Positions 1-11,829 of a DNA stretch of 64,000 nucleotides are shown in pieces (the first letter of the stretch is position 1; every line of letters starts with the position of its first letter). The stretch lies in assembly GCA_017979445.1 (NCBI GenBank), contig CM030706.1:10278967-10342966 (forward strand). Reading direction: 5' to 3'. The notes below the pieces were generated by a model. That model did not search any database, was not told where the DNA came from, and saw only the letters and a program-made list of their open reading frames with translations. Source of the DNA: Akebia trifoliata (lineage: Eukaryota; Streptophyta; Magnoliopsida; Ranunculales; Lardizabalaceae). The position numbers and the translations under genes are program-made.

Positions 1-584
1 TATTAATAAAAAGGAATAACATTTTAAAAAGGAGAAAATGGTCTTTATAATAAAAGAAAGCTAATAGTGAGGCTGACGGCAATTTGACGGAAGGGGTGTA
101 AGTGTAGTGTTTAAATAACTATAAGGGAGGTAAGTGTAAGTATCAAAAATTCAGGGGGCCCAAATGGAATTATGACAAACTATAGAAGATCAAAGTGTAA
201 TTTACCCTAAAAATAATTATGTATTTTGCTCAAACTACTGGGTTAATTATGTTATATATATATATATATACATTTACAAAAATGGTCATGTATTGATGAA
301 TTTACTTTTATGCCTTTGAATTGGATGTAGCTCACACTGAGAGTTATTATTGGCACCTCAACTTTTATTTATCACACCCCAATTTCTTATATTATTTATC
401 ACACGCTAATTAACTATTAAAATGCACTCTTCAAACATTACCAAGGTTTGAGTCAAATTACAATTTCAACATTACAAAACATTTTAACATTCGTTCAAAT
501 AATTTCAGTAGTTTACAATTACGATTAGACTTATTTAAAATTATAAACCCAAAAAATAAAAATAAAGCCAAAAATTAAAAATGA

Positions 585-677
585 GAGAGCTTCAATTGGC
601 ACTCCAACTTTTACTTATTTTCTTTATTTTTAATTGGGCTGTAATAAGGAAAACTTGGGGTTTCAATAGCAACTCTC
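585..677. mobile_element. Small MITE with GAGAG...TTGGCA-type ends
   Basis: The left end (GAGAGCTTCAATTGGCAC) is matched in reverse complement by the right end (GAGAGTTGCTATTGAAAC), giving imperfect terminal inverted repeats of about 28 bases around a short AT-rich centre. It has no coding capacity. The same ends recur at 794-918 and 22968-23091, and as split halves near 35293 and 36510, so this is a dispersed family. The superfamily is not assigned. Confidence 0.6.
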
Positions 678-793
678 ATAAGTAAATACCAAATGCGATT
701 GTGCATCAGAAAATTATTTTGAAAGAAAAATAAATTATGAAGTTGCACATATGATTATTTTCATAAATATTAAAAATGGACTGATTTCGATAA

Positions 794-918
794 GAGAGTT
801 ACATTGTAACATCAACTTTTACTAAAGTCACACCAATTACTATGTGCAATTCTTAGCTGATATTTACATAGGGATTGGTGTGGCATTAGTAAAACTTGGA
901 GTGGCAATAGCAGCTCTC
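794..918. mobile_element. Small MITE, second copy of the same family
   Basis: The 125-bp element has arms that pair over about 45 bases. The left arm contains AACTTTTACTAAAGTCACAC and the reverse complement of the right arm contains AGTTTTACTAATGCCACACC. The ends match those at 585-677 and 22968-23091. It is non-coding. Confidence 0.7.
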
Positions 919-1141
919 TTTCAATAAATAAAAAAATTAGAATACTTGGCTATATTTAGAAAACACGCTATTATAAATGATTAATCACATGAGGCAGTTT
1001 CTAAATGTTTTGATTTTTTTTTTAAATATTTATAATTTAATATCCCCAAATTAATTTGGTACAAAAATGCTTAGGGAATTTAATGTGGTAAGACCTCAAA
1101 TCCTTGCATTTTCTCTACTAAAAGATTTAGAAGACTATTTA

Positions 1142-1756
1142 TATAGATTTACGAGGCAGACCTATCTCTTGCAGTTTTATTACAAATACTCCCTTGGTTA
1201 CTGAACAAACCTAACTTTATGAAATAGGCTAGCATAACTAACTTAATAAGATTTCAAATCTTACAGAAGGTCTTTGGGTTCACATGGATAATTAAATTGA
1301 CAATCTAACGTCATAACCTTTAGATTTCATGAAAAAACTCAGATTTGAACAAAACAAAATTTTATATATATATATATATATATTTTAAGCTTGATCTTAG
1401 CTGTTGAACATAAATGATCACCGAACTCCCAAATTTAAAATGAAAATTCAACACTTTTTTCTTTTAAGTTAGAATTTTGTCCTTAATGACCTTGTGACAT
1501 CAGATCATGTTTTTGAATGTCACAAATTGATGTAGTTAGATCCACTTCAAGGTTGTTAAATAACAAATCGACCTCATCATTTTGAAGTTTATAACGTGAA
1601 TCCCCACTCCAAGATTTGCTAGGTAACAAACTTGTCATAATAAGGTTTGATGGGTAACAAACTTCATAAAGTAAGGTTTTCTTGGAGTTGTTAAAGCTCC
1701 AAGGGGGTTTTGTAATAAAAAATGCAACAATCAGTTTTGCCGTGTAAATCTCTCAA
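1142..1756. mobile_element. MULE-like non-autonomous element, diverged copy
   Basis: This stretch is recognisably the same sequence as 27786-28351. It shares the end (GATTTAC..GGCAGACCTAT), an internal stretch reading TTTATGAA..AGGCTAGCAT, and the right end TGCAACAATCAG..GTAAATCTCTC. The terminal repeats are degraded and I could not find a convincing target-site duplication. It also contains a TA microsatellite near 1364 that the other copy lacks. No ORF of note. Confidence 0.65.
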
Positions 1757-2863
1757 GATATAAATAATACTTTTTCAACTTCTTAACAAATGTTTTTTTA
1801 TTATTATTTACTTTTAAATAACAAAATTATCCTCCAACTTCATTAATGTCCATATCATACATTTTTTTAAGTATTTTAAAAACACCTCCTATAAAATTAG
1901 TGATATTAAGTTTATCCCCTTACAAAATATAAGATTAAGCTTATGCCCTTGATTCTTTAAATACTTAAATTACTAAATCAAAATTTGAAAAAGATTAAAA
2001 TTCCACTTTTAAATCATCAAGAAAAAATAATATTGACTTAAGGTCAAGGGGGTAAGTCTAATCTTACATTTTGCAAAGAATAAATTAATATCACTAATTT
2101 TAATAGTGGGTGTTTTTAAAATTCATTATTTTTTTATCAGCAAAATTAATGCCCCGCCAATTCTTATGTAAATCACCAAAAGAATTCCACAAAGTTGTTG
2201 TGGATATAAGAGACGCACTGAGAATTTGTCTACTTCTCCTTGAAAGTCTTTGCAGGTATGTATCAGCCTGGTTGGAAATTGGAATTGGACTTGTAAAGCT
2301 TCTGGTTTTAATCTTTTATTATTCAAGCTCGCCTGATGTTTTAGTTTGGACCATTTGTCACTCTGGTTTAAAATATGGGTTAGTGTTTAGCCAGCTCATA
2401 CGCGTGACACGTCGTGTCAATCTCACTGGTAGAATTAACAATGTCCCGTGTGTCCTACGAAAAGGACCTCTTACACATACCCGCACTTATAAAGACAAAA
2501 TTGTCTTTAGATTATAGATTTACTTAATATAAAAAATTATTCTAAATAATAATGTATTTTGTCGAAATTTCTAAACCAATCATGTACTTGTTGGAAAACA
2601 GAAAAAACTTTGAAGCTGACATGCCGCTTCAAAATTTGGAAAGAACCCTCTCAATTGAATTACAAGTGACATTTTCAAGGCGGCATTCCAATTTTTTGTG
2701 AAAATGTAGGGGTGTAAAATTAATTCAAAACGTCACGTGTCTTGTAATGAAGAGTATTTATAAATCAATAAAGTTGAACAAGTATTCTTGAAAGAGAGGA
2801 GGGGGGGGGGGAGAAGGGGATAGTTCCTCTATAGGTCGTTTTCTTATATTATTTGCGTAAATA
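1757..2863. other. AT-rich non-coding stretch
   Basis: I find no supported gene or recognisable element. A 135-codon open frame at 2110-2517 has no recognisable domain and looks accidental. A run of G residues lies near 2798-2811, just before the LTR-like sequence that starts at about 2864. Confidence 0.5.
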
Positions 2864-4200
2864 TGATATTTTTGAATTTGAAGATCTCTACTATTTGGAT
2901 TTGGAATCACCATTATTCTTTTTTAGAAAATGGTGTAAATGGGCATTTGAAAAATAATTTTGAAAATCGTTTTTGATTTATAGTGACTGTCGTATGAATA
3001 AATATACTAATCTACCTAAAATCTAGGTAAGGGGGTTCATTTTAAGAAATAGGAAAGGTGCTAGACATCCTATTCCCTCTACCATAGGTAGTAATCTTAG
3101 GAGTTGGTCATTTTTCGAAAATAAGAAGAAAAGTTAATAAAATTCAATTTTGTACTCTCGAGTGCGAGGGACTTCAATTTCGACTTAAACCAATGAAAGC
3201 TTCCTTATTAAGAAAGGAGCTCTACTATGATCCATGTCTTTGAACACATTTTCAAAATAATGGGCTAATCGGTCAATGGTCATTTTCATAAGAAAAGGGC
3301 CCAAAGTCTTAATCTCAAAACGTTTTGTGGTGAGAGCAAATTGTGTAAGAGTTTTAAAAAGAATTATTTTGGTGGGTGAAAATTGTCTTCAACCCCTATC
3401 ATTTTGATCGAGTTGAAGCCCAATCTATCGGGTGTAGGTGAGGATGTACATTGCATCTTAGGGTTATTGTAAAAATAAAATTAAAGAAAAAATGAGAGAA
3501 GTAGAAAAGGGAAAATGAAATGGAGAGAATGGGGGAATGTATTATTTTTCTTTTTTTTTTTGTCCGTACTATACCTTGTTCTTGCTTCTTCTTCTTTGTA
3601 TTTTTGAAGTATTTTTTTTTCTTTGTCTTGACTTGAATAACTTGTAATGTAAAACTTGAAGTTGATGGACTTTTTTGTTAAGAGTTGAGTGGGTTGAAGT
3701 AGTGAGTTGAGAAATTTCTTTTAGAAATTAGTAAAGATGAAAGTTGAGTAATGAGAGAGTTGAGGCTTAATAGGGGGTTCAACTCTTGGGGGTTTGTGAG
3801 AGAGGGAGATTTTATAAGATTTTGAGGTGACTTTTAGAAGTAGGATGAGGTGAAAGTATGAAATAATGGAGAATAGCATGAGACATATGGGTGAGATGTA
3901 GGGGATTTGAGATTAGGGGACAGGCATACATGGAGAATGGTGTAAATGAGTTATATTTTTACTCAAGTGGGTTGAATCTTTCAACCCATATGGATTAAGT
4001 GTTAGGTACGGTTAAGGGGTGTGGGTGTTTATTAAAATAATGGTTATGTAAGGAGAGTAGTTGTTGATATTTTGGGAGGGTGGAGGAGATGATGACATAT
4101 GGCAAAGAGGTATGGGGGTGTATATTAGGTGAGTTGATTAGGGAGAAAAGGTGTAGGATTTAACATACCGAGTAAATTAACAGATTTTGTGGAAAGTGGC
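2864..4200 (-). mobile_element. LTR A: probable 3' LTR of an old Tat-type element
   Basis: The stretch aligns by eye, in the same direction, with 16332-17575 (LTR B) and more weakly with the complete LTR of element C at 51492-53217. Shared blocks include GGTAAGGGGGTYCATTTT, an ATTCCCTCTACCATA-type block and a TGTATTATTTTTCTTT block. Agreement with LTR B is high, suggesting the two are a pair. At about 4153 the match jumps to sequence that in C lies past the LTR end (GGCTACCCAAGCA at 4199, compare 53349), so the inner end of this LTR has been lost by deletion. Confidence 0.65.
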
Positions 4201-4431
4201 TACCCAAGCATGGGGTCTGACAATATTAGTCTTTTGAATTCCTCAACCTCGTGGCACGGAGTTCGTTTGAGGTCTCAAATTTATAATGATTTGATAAATT
4301 TTGAAATCAGAGTTTTCCAAATTATTTTGGCGATTTGAAATTGACTTTGCAAAAAATGTTGTTATTATTTATTTATTTATATTTATTATTGGGGTCTATT
4401 GATAGAGTATAGAGTATACGAGGTTGGTTAA

Positions 4432-4535
4432 GGCATTGTGTACGGACTAAAACATATTTTTTTCGGTCTGAACACAATGTACGGACTGTGCTGATTTTGT
4501 CCATTCCATGCATGATGTATAGACTAGAACATTTT
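4432..4535. repeat. Degenerate ACGGACT palindromic repeats
   Basis: Two to three decayed copies of a repeat built on GTACGGACT / CGGTCTG are present. The equivalent place in element C (53593-53807) holds six better copies. In both elements they follow the LTR on its internal side, which supports assigning 2864-4535 to a relative of C. Confidence 0.6.
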
Positions 4536-5199
4536 TTAAAAACTAAAAAATGGGCGACCTTCTCACTTAACCATTTTCGTTTGATCTTCCTATTTGCTTA
4601 TCTAGTTCTTCGATTATTGACGCATTTTTGGTGGCGGTTCTTGGTCGAACATGGTTCGAGCAAGTAGATCAGTCGGGTGTGACGAGGTTGGACTTGGGTG
4701 CTCCAGGATTATTTGCTACATTCTTTAATTCTTTTTCTTGAATAGAGGTTGGTTCGTCTTCACTTCTTTAGGTTATTTTCTTCTTTCTTTGAACAACTTT
4801 TATCGAATGCCCACATTTCCTTTGAACATGATGTGATGAACACGAGTTCTTTCTTTTCATATATTTTTGTTTTGTTCTTGTTTTTGTTATTTTTTTGAAG
4901 ACCTTTATCATATGCCCATATGTTATATCGACCTCTGCTTTTTTATTTATGCTTACTTCATAAGATCTATTTTGAATGGTGGGACAAGTTCTTTGGGTAT
5001 AGGTGCAACTAAATTGAAATGGCACTTAACTTTGCGATGGGTAGGTGTGATTGGGTATAGGTGGTTATATGGGAATTGAGTCAGGTTTATAATGGGTCTT
5101 AGTGAAAACATTCATTTTTCGCACTGGCCCGATTAATCAACTTGTCAACCCGATTGCGACGGTTCTCAATGATGGATGAATATTTTAATATTTTTTATT
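4536..5199. other. Non-coding stretch
   Basis: By position this could be the remains of an antisense ORF leader, as in element C, but I cannot align it with that ORF. No frame is convincingly coding. I see nothing else. Confidence 0.4.
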
Positions 5200-6600
5200 T
5201 GTTACTAGATGTATTTCTAAAGTTCGGATGAGATATTTCAAATAAGCAAAACTTTAGAAATCATGCTATGCTAGAAAAATATGACCCAAAATATAAAAAT
5301 CTTCATTTTCAAACAAAAAGAAGTTTTACGAGAAAAAATCATAAAAAAATGATCAAATTATCAAAATACCCCTGATATCAAAACATCCCTAGAGGGTATA
5401 TTACGCTTAAGAAAATCCTTTCAAACACATAAAACAACAAATTAAAATAAAATAAACTGTTTTGCCAATTTCCACAAAATTGGATAAAATTACAAAAATG
5501 CCCCTCATAAGGTCTACAATCATTTCACCCCAAAAACCCATAAGTGACAAAAATCAATACTCTCATTAAAATTCTTATGAAAAATTATTTTCAAAACATT
5601 TCAAAATATCGAAAATCAACCTCTCAAACCCTTTGAAGGCAAAATGATAATTTTTCAAATCCTAAAAATAAAAAATCTAAAACTAATAATTAAAATCTTA
5701 ATTAACGTAAAGTGAAATCTTAATAAGTTCAATTAAAATTTTTGAACAAATAAAATCAATTAATTAAGCTCATGGGTCAAATTCTAAGTGGTGGTCCATT
5801 TATTTAAGTGGGGCCCACATGATATTTTATAAAGAACCCTCCATCGGGGGTATTGAAGTATTAAAAATATGATTTAATAAACAACCCTCCATTGAGGGAT
5901 TCTCCAAAAAATTTAAAAATTATCATTTTACGTAAGTCAAAATTCAAAATTTAAAACTTTAATTAAATCCTAATTTAAATAAGTTAATCTTATCTCTAAG
6001 TGACCTAATTCCAAATCTTAATCGCCCAAAAACTCTTTAAAAAGGAGCTTTTACCACCTAAATTCGGAAGTCAAGAAAAATCATAGGAAAGAGATACCAA
6101 AAACTCTCCTAAGACTCCCCAAAAAACCTAAATCTGAAGCCTCAAGTCCATACCTAACACCCAAATCCTATATTTTTACCTAAAAAACACCTTGAAAAGC
6201 TAGAAAATATTTAGATCTAGGAGAAGAAAACTTCATCTCGAAGATCGGAAGTAGATCTAGCGACGAAGAAAAAAGTGGAAAGATTCACACGAGGAACGCT
6301 CTCCACCAGTTCTGAAAGAATCGACCGTCGTAATCACCAAGTAAAGAAAGTAATTTTTTTTAATTTTAAGTCATTTTTTCTTGCAATGTAAAATCTTTGA
6401 AAAAGTAGAGACCGGTGTTCATTGGGCAGGATTGGTGCCTAACACTTTTCAATCCAGTAATGTGATTCTCTGACCCATTTTTTTTAGTTCAGTATTTTTT
6501 ATCCGTTTAGAGTCATGTTTCAGTTCTTAGATCGTAAAATTAGGTAGCGACTCCCAAAAAATAAAAAGTAGATTTACACTTGCGGATCGAAGGTGCTTTC
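5200..6600 (+). mobile_element. Plus-strand LTR fragment of a Tat-like element (E)
   Basis: The right part (about 6400-6570) contains TTGGTGCCTAACACTTTTC and then GGTAGCGACTCCCAAAA. The same two landmarks occur in the same order near the 3' end of element C's LTR when that LTR is read on the minus strand (GGTGCCTAACACCTTCCC, then GGTGGCGACTCCAAAAC). This points to a plus-strand LTR of a relative. A TATA-like TTTATAAAG lies near 5825. The left boundary, target duplication and any partner LTR were not found. Confidence 0.45.
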
Positions 6601-7179
6601 ACTTAGGTTTTTGGATCGTCGAATAAATTGATTTGGGCCATGCGTAGGTGATTTTTGTTGAGTATTCGAATATGTTGGATCAAGTCGAGGTAGGCATTTA
6701 TGGGTTTGGGGACAATGATAAGTGGATGAGTTCGTTGATGCAGTCATTGGAGGGGATAAGAATTTTGGTTTCAATCAAGTTCTTAAATTGGTTTATTAGG
6801 TTTGGAATGACGTCAAGATTGAGTTGAGGAGGTTTTGAGTGGGTCTCTTTGGGTTTGAGTTGGTTTTGAAACCAAAAGCTTAGTTAGGAATTTGGTTTGG
6901 TTTGTTAGAGAGGAGTTTGGGTTCTTGAAATGGTTTTAGGTTAGGCCTTGGTTTTTTATTATTGTCGGGTTGGCTCGGGTGTCGGATTTAGTTCTAGTAT
7001 TCAATTGATATTTATTGAACGGTCAGGTATCTATGTAGATGGTGTGTACTTGACGAAGCAGAGTGACTCTTATTGGTGAAGATGAAGGTAGACTTGTCAT
7101 GAGAACACGGTATTAGCACTACGTTTAGGCACCACTTATAGAGGAGGCAACCCCTTTTGATGAGTCTTCGATGAGCAGT
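6601..7179. other. Non-coding stretch before the PMD remnant
   Basis: G/T-rich sequence without an open frame of note. It may be a leader belonging either to fragment E or to the PMD-type pseudogene that follows. I cannot decide which. Confidence 0.35.
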
Positions 7180-7861
7180 TCATCATTTGGAAGTGAGACT
7201 AAGGCTAATATTTCGTAGCATCGACCCACTGCTCAACATGGTAGAGGTGGTAGAGTTGAGAGTACTGTCGGTAGAGACGTTAGAGGTGATAGAAGCCGAA
7301 GTAAAGGAGTAGAGGCTCTGCGTACCGTGATTCTTGTTGATGTTCAAGAGGGAGTGTCCGATACCCTTCTCTTGCCCGGGTTGAGTGGCCACATTTTCAT
7401 GTACTTGCGGATGGACGTGTTGACATACTATATTTTCAATAGCTTTAGGGGCAGTTAATAGACGTTTATGACCGAGTATGCCCTTTTTACCAAGGATCTA
7501 AGGGGATAATTCACTAAGGTTGGCTTCTAAATGTTCTTAAATACCCTAATTTCTGGTCGGATCATCATATCTTTTTGGTGATGGTGGAGCGGTGGTTTTT
7601 GACTACACACATTTTTTATATGCCTAAGACTAAAATCGACATCAAGCCTTCTGACTTTGTTGCCATCACCGGGATCACGATAGAGGGAGAGCCCATCTTT
7701 TCTCACATGCTCGTGATTGAGAAGATTGTAAACCTGATTGGGGTTCCCTTCATACCAGCTATCGAAGTTGGCAAGCTGCACCGTCTAAGCATGCGATTTC
7801 TCTGGACGACGTTGGGTCATCGGGGTCACTCTGTCCAATGAGGAGATGATGATTTTATTAT
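7180..7861 (+). pseudogene. Plant mobile domain (PMD)-type ORF, 5' part, interrupted
   Basis: Read in shifting plus-strand frames, this stretch gives pieces typical of the aminotransferase-like plant mobile domain carried by some plant Ty3/gypsy and MULE elements. These are a LLPGLSGH-type block near 7370, then F.TTHIFYMP followed by DFVAITGI and GEPI (7610-7700). Several stops and frame changes break it. The frame stops at about 7861, where the LTR-like insertion begins, and matching downstream sequence resumes at 11215. PMD proteins are plant-specific and their role in retroelements is not known. It may be the antisense ORF of the surrounding Tat element or a sense ORF of fragment E. Confidence 0.55.
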
Positions 7862-10800
7862 TGTAATGCCCAAGTTTTTTAATTCGTATCTCGAGAAAAT
7901 CAAATATTGAAATTTTGATAAAATTCTATAAGTGGGACTTAGGGTAAAACTTTTGTTGTTTTGTTCATTTTTAATGAAATCTGATTTCATTGTTGGATTT
8001 AAAATAGTTAAAAAACATACTTTAGCCTGTAAGCAAACTCAAGTTCGAGTTTGAACGGAAAAGTTACAAAATACTTGATTTTTGTATTGGACGAAGTTTA
8101 AAAAGGTAAATTTTTTTTAGAACAAGAATTGATAAAATCTGATCGCACCATTAGGTCTGTGACAAAAAATTATAAAAAATGGAATATTCATTCATCAATT
8201 TTTGAGCTTGAAAAATCAATCTATCGCCAAAATGGAAATAAATAAAAAAATGCCAAATTTATCCCTCAAATCCTTTTTAACTCTTTTAAGTCATTATCTT
8301 CGCCAAACAAAACCCAATTGACAGAGGCGATTTGGAACCTAAGGGTTTCAACCCTCTTTGCATCAAGATCCATTTCAAACAAAACCTTATTGATCATTGA
8401 CGAAGAAGAGAAAGTTGTCGGCATCGACGAGCTCTACAACCTTACCACCTTTGATCCTCGATTTCTTTTCTCTTTCTCCATTCTCTATAAAAAAAATCAG
8501 TCACACCTCGAGTGGGTTTCGAAATATTCCACATGAGGTTTCATCTACTTAAAGTCTAATTCGTTCTCTATCGAAGAAGGAAAGAGAATGTCATCATCAA
8601 GATCTTTGCAAACCACCTGATCATTTTGCGCATCAACAACATCCAACCTCGATTCCTATGTTGATTCACCTCAATTTCCATGTTTTTCCTTTAATTCCAG
8701 TAACCACAATTTTGGTAGAGGACTTACAATTCTTATTGGTAATCGTAGATTTCAAAAATGCTTTTAGGATTTTTATAAATCTTTCGATTTCATTTCAAAA
8801 TGTAGGATTTTCTTTGTTTATTTCAAATTCATAAAAAAATATACGTGTTTGATGTGTTTTAATTGTGTTTTTCACAATTGATATGTGAGTGGGGATAATG
8901 TGTCGAAGAACTAACGAAGAACTCAAAAAATTGGACGAAAATCCAATTTTTGGATAATCTGTCAAGTGTTGTCGGTAGCACTAGCGGTGCCATCACCAGC
9001 TACCGTTAGACCCAATTTTGGCAGTTGGTTCCATCTCTCTACTTGACTAAATTTTTGGTAATTTTCAGTTTAAATGATCAAAATGATTTTCAAAGTTTGA
9101 AAAATGAATTAATATTTAATGAACGTATATGGAGTTGAAAAATATCAGAAAAAGAATTTATGTTCGAAAAGTGCCAATACCAAAAAAAGGGGGAAAGAGG
9201 GATGAAATGGTAAAATATCATAATCACACCCGAGGGGTGATATTTGCATTTTACATAGTGATGCTATGTGTAGGTTGATGGACATATATTCAGGGTTAAT
9301 TTACTTTTTAATGTTACGAGGTGACTTGCATGTTTATTTACTTTCTTTTAATGCAAGGTACTAGTTTAATTTATGTACTGTTATTTAATTTAGGCCAGGT
9401 GGTCATAATTGCATGGTAAGAAATTGAATATCCATTATCATAACTATAATATTAATTTCTTAATTATTTTCAAAGAAAAATGACATATATATATATAGGG
9501 AGCGGTTCAACAGCCCCATCATGGTGCTCCATATGGTGCCACGCATTTTTCAAAACATGGGTTACGAGCTTTGGAATGAGCTGATTTTTTGTGAGGATGA
9601 TCTCTATGATGAGGAGATCATACTCACCAAAACTCAGCTCATTCCAAAACTTCTAACTCCGTCAAAAGTGATTTACAAAAATTGGACGGTCCACGATTCT
9701 TCAACTTGTAAACTAGGGTTAGAAGTTTCAAAATGAGCTAATTTTTTGTGAGGATGATCTCTTCACCGTAGAGATCATTTTCACAAAAAATCAGCCTATT
9801 CCAAAACTTGTAACCCCATCAAAAGTGATTTACAAAAAATGCGTGGCACCATATGGGGCACCATAAGGGGCTGCTGAACCACTCCCATATATATATATAT
9901 ATATAGTGAATTGTTAAAAAACTTGTAAATACTTGAAGGGATAGTTCGTCATATCATCCAGAATAATATATTATCCTAGGATGTACATTAGAATAACCAA
10001 GCTCATACGTGGTATAGGACACATATGAGAGTGGAGTCAAGTAGAATTCAAGTTTATTTTTTTCTACTTTTTTAATGAATTTGTAATGTAAAGGTGGTCG
10101 TACACGAATGAGGATATATAATAGGAATCATGTGCACACCTAATAAGTATAAACGAAAATGACTAGTCAGTGATCACTAACAGTTTAGAGTAGTCGAACG
10201 TCTTGACACGTTGAAAAGAAACTCATTGCTTACGGTCTTGTCAAACAGCCAACCTAAGCTAGAAAAATGATTACCAAAATGTGGTAAGTTACCGCAAGCG
10301 TCCACAAAATCAAGAACTAACGGCGCGATTCCACATTGGTGAATTATTGGAAAATCATGTCCCGACCGGGAGCTATCCAGTCGTAAAATCTCAACTCTCT
10401 AATTTCACTACTTCACCATTGTGTATTATGTATCTGTTGTATTATGTTGAATTATAAAATAAAAAGCATGTTTACTATTTCAATTTTATCAATTAGAATT
10501 GTATTAAAAGGAAAATGTTATATTATGAGTAATGTTAATTGATATAATGTAAATTTTAAATGCTTAGTTGCTCATTTTTTACTATATATATTAGTTAATC
10601 ATAGTTTATCTTGTAAAACTCTGCATGTTTTAAAATAATTGAGAATGTTTATTCGTTCATGCTAGGAGAGGTTATTAGTAGGAATTGTTTGTGTACCTAC
10701 TAGGTAATCATTATTACTCATACTTTTTTTTTTATTTTTTAGTTTCAGGGCCTGTAGTTGCCGAGACAAGTGTAGAGCTAGTGAGTGAGAATCTTTTGGT

Positions 10801-11025
10801 AGGTCACATAAACGACCAGAGTTCATTACCTAGTGAGCATTGGGGCTATACCTACTAGCCGCATCAGTCCATCCAAATTGTATTATAGATTTTGGGTTGA
10901 GTGTTAGGACTATGTTAGTAAGAGGGCATTTTGTAAATCTTATATATTTTTACTCTTTTCGTACTCTGATCTACCTTACGTTATTAAATGTACCTAGACT
11001 TTCGCTACTTGTTCATTTTTTTTGG

Positions 11026-11067
<42 letters not shown>

Positions 11068-11214
11068 AGATATTGTGTGTATTGGTTTAGCAGGTTTTTG
11101 AGTGTCATGAAATGCTAACATAAATAGAAGAAATCATGCCGAAATTTCAAGATGTCACTCAGTACTTCGAGATTTGACATAAGACTTTGTATTAGTATTT
11201 TGGGGGGCGTCACA
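7862..11214. mobile_element. 3.35-kb solo LTR-like insertion inside the PMD ORF
   Basis: It starts TGTAATGCCCAAG and ends GGGGGGCGTCACA. The two ends are partial inverted copies (TGTAATGCCC versus TGTGACGCCC), as in long LTRs of Tekay/Del-type chromoviruses. The length fits that family. Flanking pentamers are ATTAT and GCTAT, a 3/5 match, so a target duplication is only weakly supported. The stronger evidence is that PMD-like coding resumes directly after it. No gag or pol is visible inside. It contains the inverted-repeat element at 9498-9886 and a TA run at about 11028-11062. Confidence 0.55.
9498..9886. mobile_element. Inverted-repeat element M1 in a TA microsatellite
   Basis: This 389-bp element has outer terminal inverted repeats of about 50 bases (GGGAGCGGTTCAACAGCCCC against GGGAGTGGTTCAGCAGCCCC), with a TA run on both sides. 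Inside are two hairpins built from a shared module (TTGGAATGAGCTGATTTTTT, GAGGATGATCTCT and their complements), separated by a spacer reading GTGATTTACAAAAATTGGAC. The same core occurs in M2-M4, with different outer arms. No protein is encoded. TA-run targeting recalls the rice Micron elements, but no homology to them is claimed. Confidence 0.8.
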
Positions 11215-11700
11215 GCTATAGTCTTCTATCTCATCTTCATCTACCTGTTAGAAGCTACTTTCTCTTGGAGGATGATTCAACGGTGATGTCATGGTTTCTA
11301 CACCTCCTCTAGGATATCGACCGTGTTACCAGCAACAACTAGGGGAGTCTTATTTATGGTACCATCTTAGGTGGCCTACACCAGGTCGTAAAGAGTATCG
11401 CTTCTCTTCGCAGCAACAAGATTTCTACCGAATTCTTCTGGCCATTCATTAAGGTACGTTCTATCTCGAGACTTATGTTTCGAACCTTGCTTTATTTGCC
11501 CATTAATCTGATTTTTTTCTTTTTTCTCTAACTTTTTTTTCATGTCCACTTCCCTTACTACCCCCCCCCCCCATTATGTGCCATCTCGACGAGAGATGTC
11601 CCCTTGGCGCCTTTTGGGCAACCTAGGACCTTTGCACAATCAAGAGCAATTCCTGTAGTACTTGAGTTCATTTTGATCAATGTCATCTTCATTAAGTGAG
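11215..11700 (+). pseudogene. PMD-type ORF, 3' part
   Basis: Directly after the LTR-like insertion, a plus-strand frame gives DIDRVTSNN then GSLIYGTILGGLHQVVK (about 11310-11400). This matches the conserved second block of retrotransposon-borne PMD proteins. One stop codon lies inside. A splice-donor-like AAGGTACG follows near 11452, and after a pyrimidine-rich stretch further PMD-like sequence may continue to about 11700, across a run of C residues. The pieces read on from the 7180-7861 part. It is non-functional. Confidence 0.55.
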
Positions 11701-11829
11701 CATTTTTTTTTGCTTGGTAGAATTAGACTCTTTATTTGGGACTTAACAACTGAGTCTTTCTGGGTCATCTTGGTTTGAGACTTACAATCATTGGTTTTCT
11801 TGTTGGATTTGGTAGTAGTTGTTTGGATA

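Larger units (their letters stand above)
1..1141. other. AT-rich non-coding stretch with MITE relics
   Basis: No coding region is visible. Besides the two small inverted-repeat elements listed separately at 585 and 794, position about 341 carries a single left arm of the same MITE family (a GAGAGTTATTATTGGCAC-like end) with no clear partner. A short TA run lies near 253-270. I see nothing else. Confidence 0.6.

Noticed and set aside
2110..2517. 135-codon plus-strand frame
   Set aside because: No domain, no splice or promoter context, and an overlapping opposite frame; likely chance.
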